From positions 1 through 18,751 of the forward strand of contig JBDTLT010000097.1 in the NCBI GenBank assembly GCA_039934635.1: a DNA stretch of 18,751 nt, written 5' to 3'. The stretch is from DATLFA01 sp039934635. Its GTDB lineage: Bacteria > Actinomycetota > Acidimicrobiia > Acidimicrobiales > WLNW01. Positions 13,925-18,751 of this stretch are shown piece after piece (position 1 is the first letter of the stretch; every line of letters begins with the position of its first letter). The position numbers and the translations under genes are program-made. The notes under the pieces are model-generated. The model did no database searches and was not told the DNA's origin. It saw only the letters and a program-made list of their open reading frames with translations.

Positions 13925-14874
13925 GGGGTTTCCTTTCCATTGGTCGTGCCGTGACCGGTGAGTGTGAGAAACACGTCGTCGAGAGTCGGCTCGCGCACGG
14001 CAACACCATCGAGCTCGAGACCGGCTCGATCGAGGAGCCGGACTATTTCCAGCAGGCCGCGGCCCGAATGGGCGACATTCACTCCCAGCGAATTGGCACT
14101 TTGCCCCGCATGCACGACACCGGCGGGAACGAGTGCCTGCCGCGCGATGTCGACCGACGCTTGATCGCGGAACGTGACGTCGACGATGGTCGAGCCGAGG
14201 TCGGCCTTGAGCTGCGTGGCCGTACCTTCGGCGATCACCTTGCCGTGATCGATCACGACGATGCGGTCCGCGAGACGGTCGGCCTCTTCGAGATATTGCG
14301 TCGTGAGCAGCAACGTGGTGCCGTCGGCAACGAGCTCTTCGATGAGAATCCAGAGCTCGACGCGACTCAGCGGATCGAGCCCGGTCGTCGGCTCGTCGAG
14401 GAACAGCACCGGCGGACGATGCACCAACGACGCGGCGAGATCGAGACGCCGCCGCATGCCGCCGGAATACGTCTTGACCGGACGGTTGGCCGCATCGGTC
14501 AGGCGCAGTCGCTCGAGCAGCTCATCGGCACGCGGGCCGATCGACGGGCGCGGCTGATGGGTCAGTCGCCCCACGAGCAAAAGGTTCTCGCGGCCAGTGA
14601 GATTGTCGTCGACCGCGGCGTACTGGCCGGCCAAGCCGATGAGGCGGCGCACGCCGTCAGGGTCCTTCGCCACGTCGATACCGGCGACGAACGCCTGACC
14701 GGCGTCGGCGCCGAGAATCGTCGCCAGGATGCGAACGACCGTGGTCTTGCCGGCGCCGTTGGGACCGAGCAGACCGAGCACCGTCCCTTCGGCGACGTTG
14801 ACATCGACGCTGTCGAGAGCCCGAACGCCCTTGTACTGCTTGACCAGCCCGGAGGCGCGTATTGCATCTGCCAT
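13921..14874 (-). CDS. ABC transporter ATP-binding protein (DrrA-like)
   Basis: This 317-aa ATPase has Walker A GPNGAGKT (37-44), Q-loop Gln84, signature YSGGMRRRLD (136-145), Walker B VLFLDEPTTGLDP (156-168) and TTQYLEEAD (191-199), where Gln replaces the usual switch His, as is normal in the DrrA group. The C-terminal ~80 residues, ending REPTLDDVFLTLTG, form the DrrA-specific extension (DUF4162-like). It powers the overlapping permease. It is divergent from a MarR gene across 97 bp, with an operator-like repeat over its promoter, so it is probably induced when a ligand releases MarR. Confidence 0.95.
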   Translation of the reverse strand: MADAIRASGLVKQYKGVRALDSVDVNVAEGTVLGLLGPNGAGKTTVVRILATILGADAGQAFVAGIDVAKDPDGVRRLIGLAGQYAAVDDNLTGRENLLLVGRLTHQPRPSIGPRADELLERLRLTDAANRPVKTYSGGMRRRLDLAASLVHRPPVLFLDEPTTGLDPLSRVELWILIEELVADGTTLLLTTQYLEEADRLADRIVVIDHGKVIAEGTATQLKADLGSTIVDVTFRDQASVDIARQALVPAGVVHAGQSANSLGVNVAHSGRGLLEIVRLLDRAGLELDGVAVREPTLDDVFLTLTGHGTTNGKETP

Positions 14875-14912
14875 GACCGCGAGTATACGGCGCGATCATT
14901 TACTAGAGTCAA
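14874..14912 (-). promoter_or_regulatory. Near-consensus, apparently leaderless promoter of the ABC operon
   Basis: Read on the - strand: TTGACT (14912-14907, 5 of 6), a 19-bp spacer, TATACT (14887-14882, 5 of 6), then 7 nt to ATG 14874. The +1 would coincide with the start codon. The spacer is long but tolerable. Confidence 0.6.
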
Positions 14913-14929
14913 GTTATTAGTTGATCTAG
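14903..14929. promoter_or_regulatory. Probable MarR operator
   Basis: CTAGAgTCAA (14903-14912) and TTGATCTAG (14921-14929) are inverted arms differing by one inserted G, separated by 8 bp of AT-rich sequence. The repeat covers the -35 of the ABC promoter and lies between the divergent marR and ABC genes, the usual site for a MarR dimer. ATCTAGG recurs at 14957-14963, 33 bp (three turns) from its copy at 14924-14930. Confidence 0.55.
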
Positions 14930-14959
14930 GTTAAGTAGTTTGATTCGTGCCGCGACATC

Positions 14960-14972
14960 TAGGCTGTAGGCA
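14960..14972 (+). promoter_or_regulatory. Possible leaderless -10 box of the MarR gene
   Basis: TAGGCT (14960-14965) followed by 6 nt and ATG 14972; no SD is present. A -35 is not convincing (TTTGAT 14939-14944, spacer 15). Confidence 0.35.
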
Positions 14973-15400
14973 TGGCGAACAAGGAAGAGCTGGGGCGCAA
15001 CGCGTGGCAGCAGATCATTCGCCTTTTCTTGAGCAACGAGATCCATGATCGCTTCCACGCGGCAACCGAGGCCGCCGGGCTCCCTCACCCCGGCTCGCTG
15101 AAAGCGCTCCTGATGGTGGGCGACGAGGCACCACCCATGCGGCAGCTTGCCGACGAGATGCGCTGCGATGCGTCCTACGTGACCGGGCTCGTCGACACGC
15201 TCGAGCAGGCCGACCTCGCCGAGCGCGAGGTCTCGCCCACCGACCGCCGGGTCAAGCTCATCCGTCTGACGCCGCTCGGGTTGCAAGCCCGTGACCGAGC
15301 GCTCACGGTCTTGGGCATGCCCCCGGCCGGCATGCAAAAACTCACCGTCGCAGAGACGCGCAGCTTGGCTCAGCTCTTGGGAAAGATGGTCAGCGACTGA
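14972..15400 (+). CDS. MarR-family transcriptional regulator
   Basis: This 142-aa protein is the usual MarR length. A winged-helix core runs from ~38 to 110, with MRQLADEMRCDASYVTGLVDTLEQADLAEREVSPTDRRVKLIRLTPLG showing the recognition helix (DASYVTGLVDTLE) and the wing with the DRR motif typical of the family. Flanking helices form the dimer interface. It is divergent from the DrrAB-type transporter, so it most likely represses that operon and itself from the dyad at 14903-14929. The inducing ligand is unknown. Confidence 0.93.
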   Translation: MANKEELGRNAWQQIIRLFLSNEIHDRFHAATEAAGLPHPGSLKALLMVGDEAPPMRQLADEMRCDASYVTGLVDTLEQADLAEREVSPTDRRVKLIRLTPLGLQARDRALTVLGMPPAGMQKLTVAETRSLAQLLGKMVSD

Positions 15401-15435
15401 TTGCGCGGACGACAAGACGCTGACGTCCGAAAGCC

Positions 15436-15891
15436 TCAGAGGCGGGGCCCTCGTTCGCGCACGGCCCGCACCGTTTCGGTCGCTGCGAGGAGTTCCTCGA
15501 GCCATTCCCGCTGGTGCTGGCCCACGAGACGGACGCACCACGACAGCGCCTCGCTGCGGGTGCGGGCGATGCCGCCGTCGATCAGCGCGTCGAGCACGGT
15601 GCGCTCGTCGATGCGTAGGCGGGTCATCACCGGCACGCTCACCGTGGTGAAGCGGATCTCGGTGTCGCCCTGGCGGATCGCCCACGAGACCTTGCGCAGG
15701 AAGCGGGCTTCGGCCTGGTCGGCGAGGCGGACCCGGTGCGGACGGCTGCGTTCCCGGAACTCGACCGGGTCGACCTGGGGGTCGAGGCACCCCGCCACGA
15801 GGATCTCGTCTCGGTCGACGGCGACGTCGACGGGGCCCGTGAACCACTCGGCCGGTACTGCTTCACGGAAGAACGCCACGGGATCGGTCAT
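15436..15891 (-). CDS. Unknown protein with a possible C-terminal ribbon-helix-helix-like segment
   Basis: This 151-aa protein is not recognised. The N-terminal half (TDPVAFFREAVPAEWFTGPVDVAVDRDEILVAGCL) looks like a compact alpha/beta unit; residues ~35-90 are rich in charged residues. Around 100-125, RTVLDALIDGGIARTRSEALSWCVRLV resembles the helix-turn-helix part of CopG/RHH proteins (x-LDxLIxxGxxxSRSEAxxxxV), so DNA binding or autoregulation is possible. Start ATG 15891 has GGAG 7 nt upstream; the frame extends to 16197 but that part is antisense to lon. It is divergent from lon with 85 bp between starts. Confidence 0.7.
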   Translation of the reverse strand: MTDPVAFFREAVPAEWFTGPVDVAVDRDEILVAGCLDPQVDPVEFRERSRPHRVRLADQAEARFLRKVSWAIRQGDTEIRFTTVSVPVMTRLRIDERTVLDALIDGGIARTRSEALSWCVRLVGQHQREWLEELLAATETVRAVRERGPRL

Positions 15892-15915
15892 CGGAATACT
15901 CCAGCCTCGCCCCCG

Positions 15916-15958
15916 GTTACACTGCCGAGTTGTAATTATGTAATCACACCACCGATGT
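15916..15958. promoter_or_regulatory. AT-rich divergent promoter region between the unknown gene and lon
   Basis: An AT-rich island in GC-rich DNA carries TGTAAT twice (15931-15936, 15939-15944) and TTACA...TGTAA arms. On the + strand TTGTAA could act as -35 for lon; on the - strand TACATAAT with TTGCGC about 18 bp upstream could serve the 151-aa gene. No HspR HAIR site (CTTGAGT-N7-ACTCAAG), known for lon control in Streptomyces, is visible. Confidence 0.4.
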
Positions 15959-15976
15959 ATGCGCAAGGATGCCGTG

Positions 15977-18331
15977 ATGGCCACCTCTACCGACCCCAAC
16001 CTCGATCCCAGCACTGACCCGAGCATTGATCCCAACCTCGAATCACACCTGACGCTTCCCGTGCTTCCGGTGTCATCCGGTGTCGTGTTCCCCGAGATGG
16101 TCGTGACCATCCGCGCCGAGACCGACGACGCCCGCCGCACGCTCGAACACGCAAAGGCCGGCAGCGAGCTCGTCATCGTGCCCCGCCGCGACGGCATCTA
16201 CGCCCGCGTCGGCACGCTGGCCCGCATCGAACAGGCGGGCCAACTGCCCGACGGTTCGCTCGCCGCAGTGGTGCGCGGCGTGGCCCGGGTGCGCATCGGT
16301 CAAGGTGTGGTGGGCGACACGGCCGCGCTGTGGGTGCAAGTCGATCGGCTGCCCGCCGATGAAACCACTCCGGCCATCACGGAACTGGCGGCCACGTACC
16401 GCGAGATCGCCCGCGAGTTGCTCGACACCGTCGGCGGTCGTCAGCTCACCGGTCTGCTCAACGACGTGCGCTCCCCCGGCGCGCTGGCCGACACCATCGG
16501 CTGGTGGCCCAACCTCGAGTTCGAGCAGAAGGTCGAGTTGCTCGAGACGGTCGATGTCGAAGCGCGGTTGCGCACGGCCATCGACTGGGCGCGCGATGCG
16601 CTGGCCGAAGCAAACGTCACGGCGACGATCGCCCGTGATGTCAACGAGGGCTTCGAGAAGAACCAGCGCGAGGTCATCTTGCGCCGCCAACTCGACGCCA
16701 TCCGCAAGGAACTCGGTGAAGGCAGCGACAACGCGATCGACGACTATCGCTCACGCTTGGCCGAGCTCGATGTGAGCGATGCCGTGCGCGCCGCGGTCAC
16801 CAAAGAGATCGATCGCTTCGAACGGGTCGGCGAACAGTCGATGGAGTCGAGTTGGATCCGCACGTGGCTCGACACGATCTTCGAGCTGCCGTGGAACTCG
16901 CGCACCGACGACAACTACGACCTGCCCCACGCCCGCACCGTGCTCGATGCGGACCACACCGGCCTCGACGAGGTCAAGGATCGCATCATCGAGTTCCTCG
17001 CCGTACGCAAGCTGCGGGCCGAGCGCAACGTCGACACCGGCTCGCATCGTCGTGCCGGCACGATCCTCGTGCTCGTCGGTCCTCCGGGCGTCGGCAAGAC
17101 GTCGCTCGGCGAATCGGTCGCTCGTGCGCTCGGACGCAAGTTCGTGCGTACTGCGCTCGGTGGCATCCACGACGAGGCCGAGATCCGCGGCCATCGCCGT
17201 ACCTACGTGGGCGCCCGCCCCGGTCGCATCGTGCGGGCGTTGATCGACGCCGGCTCGATGAACCCGGTGGTGTTGCTCGACGAGATCGACAAGCTCGGCG
17301 CCGACTGGCGCGGCGACCCGACATCGGCGTTGCTCGAAGTGCTCGATCCCGCGCAGAATCACACGTTCCGCGACCATTACCTCGAGCTCGAGCTCGACTT
17401 GTCCTCGGTGGTGTTCATCGCAACCGCGAACACCCTCGACCGCATGCCGGCCCCGCTGCTCGACCGCATGGAGCTGATCACCATCAGTGGCTACAGCGAA
17501 GACGAAAAGCTCGCCATCGCCCGTGACCACCTGGTACCACGCATCTACGAACGCAACGGCGTGCAGCCCGACGAAGTCGTGCTGAGCGACGAGGTCATGC
17601 GCGCCGTCATCTCCGGCTACACGCGTGAAGCGGGCGTGCGGCGACTCGAACAACGACTCGACCGCTTGGTGCGCAAGGCGGCGACCACGATCGCCAACGG
17701 CGCCGCGCCACCCGTCACCGTCCACGTCGACGAGATCCGCGATGCACTGGGTCGTCCGGTCACCGAGGACAAGCCGATCGAGCGCATCACGACGCCCGGC
17801 ATCGCGACGGGTCTCGCCGTCACCGGAGCCGGTGGCGACGTGTTGTTCGTCGAAGCGGCGGCCATGCCCGGCAAGTCGGGCCTGACGCTCACCGGCCAAC
17901 TCGGTGAGGTCATGCGCGAGTCGGGCGAGATCGCGCTGTCGTACCTGCGGGCGCACGCGGCGGCACTCGGCATCGACGACACCGCGATGGACCGTCGGTT
18001 CCACGTGCACTTCCCCGCCGGTGGCATCCCCAAAGACGGGCCGTCGGCCGGCATCACCATGACGACCGCGCTCGCCAGTTACCTCACGCAACGCCGGGTG
18101 CGTCCCGACGTGGCGATGACGGGCGAGATCACGCTGCACGGACGCGTGTTGCCCATCGGTGGCGTCAAGGAGAAGGTTTTGGCCGCCCATCGGGCCGGCT
18201 TGCGCACGGTCATCTTGCCGAGCGCGAACGAACCCGACGCGGACGACATCCCCGAGGACGTGCGCAGTCAATTGACGCTGCATTTCGTCGATGACATCGG
18301 CAAGGTGTTGGAGCTGGCGCTCGAAAGCTGA
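15977..18331 (+). CDS. lon: ATP-dependent protease Lon
   Basis: This 784-aa protein has a LonN substrate-binding domain (~25-215, starting LTLPVLPVSSGVVFPEM), a coiled helical region (~220-300), an AAA+ module with Walker A GPPGVGKT (368-375) and Walker B VVLLDEIDK (431-439), and the S16 protease domain with catalytic Ser690 (KDGPSAG) and Lys733 (GGVKEKVL), 43 residues apart as in E. coli. Length is normal for LonA. It degrades misfolded and regulatory proteins in the cytoplasm. Start ATG 15977 is preferred because AAGGA lies 8 nt upstream; ATG 15959 is in frame but would include that SD. The N-terminus has a short DPNLDPSTDPSIDPN repeat tail not usual in Lon. Confidence 0.97.
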   Translation: MATSTDPNLDPSTDPSIDPNLESHLTLPVLPVSSGVVFPEMVVTIRAETDDARRTLEHAKAGSELVIVPRRDGIYARVGTLARIEQAGQLPDGSLAAVVRGVARVRIGQGVVGDTAALWVQVDRLPADETTPAITELAATYREIARELLDTVGGRQLTGLLNDVRSPGALADTIGWWPNLEFEQKVELLETVDVEARLRTAIDWARDALAEANVTATIARDVNEGFEKNQREVILRRQLDAIRKELGEGSDNAIDDYRSRLAELDVSDAVRAAVTKEIDRFERVGEQSMESSWIRTWLDTIFELPWNSRTDDNYDLPHARTVLDADHTGLDEVKDRIIEFLAVRKLRAERNVDTGSHRRAGTILVLVGPPGVGKTSLGESVARALGRKFVRTALGGIHDEAEIRGHRRTYVGARPGRIVRALIDAGSMNPVVLLDEIDKLGADWRGDPTSALLEVLDPAQNHTFRDHYLELELDLSSVVFIATANTLDRMPAPLLDRMELITISGYSEDEKLAIARDHLVPRIYERNGVQPDEVVLSDEVMRAVISGYTREAGVRRLEQRLDRLVRKAATTIANGAAPPVTVHVDEIRDALGRPVTEDKPIERITTPGIATGLAVTGAGGDVLFVEAAAMPGKSGLTLTGQLGEVMRESGEIALSYLRAHAAALGIDDTAMDRRFHVHFPAGGIPKDGPSAGITMTTALASYLTQRRVRPDVAMTGEITLHGRVLPIGGVKEKVLAAHRAGLRTVILPSANEPDADDIPEDVRSQLTLHFVDDIGKVLELALES

Positions 18332-18352
18332 GCGCTCGCTTAGAAGGAACCC

Positions 18353-18392
18353 AAGGGCCTGCGCCTCCACGGCGCAGGCCCTTCGAGTTTTA
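18353..18392 (+). terminator. Strong intrinsic terminator after lon
   Basis: Arms 18353-18365 and 18371-18383 form a perfect 13-bp GC-rich stem with loop TCCAC, followed by CGAGTTTTA. It begins 21 bp after the lon stop and abuts the stop (18390-18392) of the convergent gene, for which it could also stop transcription in reverse. Confidence 0.88.
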
Positions 18393-18751
18393 CGCCGCGA
18401 ACCAGCCGACAACGTCGACCAACACATTCACCGAACCCATCACCGGCGAATCATTCGAATTCCAAAACGACACCTTGCCGTCCACCCCGACCTTCGCCAC
18501 CACCGAATTCGCCACCGGCTGACCCGGCACAAAATTCAACGACGACGCCAACGGCCGACCCTCACCATTCGGCCACACCGTCAAATACCCCGCCGACACC
18601 GCATCGGTCGCCGTCACGTTCAACACCACCGCACCCACACCCGACAACGGCACCCCACCACGACCCAACACCACCACATCCAACTCACCACCCGCCACCA
18701 CCGCACCCACCGACGGCGCCCGCGTATCCACCACACGCGACGGCAACAACG
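18390..18751 (-). CDS. C-terminal part of a second RVVDTR...DVVGW repeat-domain protein (partial)
   Basis: The frame is open from the right edge to TAA 18390-18392, giving about 119 residues. It contains PSRVVDTRAP, GAVVLNVTATDAVSAGYLTVWP, SSLNFVPGQPVANSVVAKVG and ends VNVLVDVVGWFAA, matching domain by domain the 117-1121 protein (PVRILDTRDP, GVVLNVTAVSPTANGFVSIRP, SSLNVVSGVTQPNAVTV, DILIDVVGY). The start lies outside the window; the leftmost TTG is probably internal. Codons are strongly G/T-ending (GGT, GTG, TTG, AAT, TCG) and the coding strand is poor in C, unlike lon and other neighbours that prefer GGC, GTC and CTC. It is probably an exported protein whose last domain ends in DVVGWFAA; function unknown. 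Confidence 0.85.
   Translation of the reverse strand, partial: LLPSRVVDTRAPSVGAVVAGGELDVVVLGRGGVPLSGVGAVVLNVTATDAVSAGYLTVWPNGEGRPLASSLNFVPGQPVANSVVAKVGVDGKVSFWNSNDSPVMGSVNVLVDVVGWFAA

Noticed and set aside
13951..14934. 327-codon + strand frame opposite the ABC ATPase
   Set aside because: Antisense to a clearly conserved ATPase and low in recognisable structure; no RBS.
15892..16197. N-terminal extension of the 151-aa gene
   Set aside because: Antisense to the lon N-terminus, with low-complexity repeats that mirror the DP repeats of Lon.
16751..18427. 558-codon open frame on the - strand opposite lon
   Set aside because: It mirrors the lon reading frame, a known artefact in high-GC genes; its product is rich in His, Arg and Asp without domains, while lon shows every family motif.
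1..18751. CRISPR array, transposase, integrase or attachment sites
   Set aside because: No regularly spaced repeats and no recombinase motifs were found on either strand.

Overview
The window is about 18.7 kb of high-GC DNA with dense, short-spaced genes, GC-rich third codon positions, and several -10-like TANNNT hexamers placed 6-7 nt before a start codon. These traits, a DrrAB-type transporter, and two copies of a secreted domain of the type RILDTR...VVLNVTA...DVVGY suggest an actinobacterium. My guess, from memory of where that domain is expanded, is the Acidimicrobiia/Ilumatobacter group. No rRNA, tRNA, CRISPR array, insertion sequence or phage gene was seen.

Layout. (1) 1-1121: the last 26 codons of a + strand gene, convergent with a secreted repeat-domain protein on the - strand. 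(2) 1264-4306, + strand: an apparent operon of aldehyde dehydrogenase, a BKACE/DUF849 enzyme and a pirin-family protein, the last two overlapping by 4 nt. (3) 4314-4783, - strand: a 96-aa unknown protein overlapping by 4 nt a bacterioferritin-associated-ferredoxin-like [2Fe-2S] protein, preceded by a sequence resembling a DtxR/IdeR iron box. (4) 4878-7118, - strand: a membrane transglutaminase-like protein (DUF3488/TgpA type). (5) 7289-8233, + strand: a membrane-anchored HtrA-like protease without a PDZ domain. (6) 8234-8817: a long inverted repeat, a probable truncated PIG-L-like deacetylase and a 56-aa membrane peptide. (7) 8818-13051: a histidine kinase (-) divergent from a response regulator (+), which is followed by ApbE flavin transferase, a ferric-reductase-like haem membrane protein, and a Thr/Ala-rich lipoprotein-like protein. 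(8) 13127-15400: ABC permease and ATPase (-) divergent from a MarR regulator (+). (9) 15436-18331: a small unknown protein (-) divergent from ATP-dependent protease Lon (+), then a strong terminator. (10) 18390-18751: the C-terminus of a second repeat-domain secreted protein (-) with codon use unlike its neighbours.

How the genes may work together. The two-component pair, ApbE, the haem membrane protein and the lipoprotein form a plausible regulated transmembrane electron-transfer module. ApbE normally attaches FMN to an FMN_bind protein, but no such domain is visible; the lipoprotein carries only the low-complexity linker usual before that domain. Three CT(C/G)AGG half-sites spaced exactly 11 bp lie before the lipoprotein gene, a geometry that fits an OmpR/PhoB-type regulator such as the one encoded just upstream. 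MarR and the ABC pair look like a self-contained efflux cassette with an operator over a near-consensus leaderless promoter. This redox module, with its missing flavoprotein, tandem 11-bp sites and possible RBS-occluding hairpin, is the best candidate for something undescribed.
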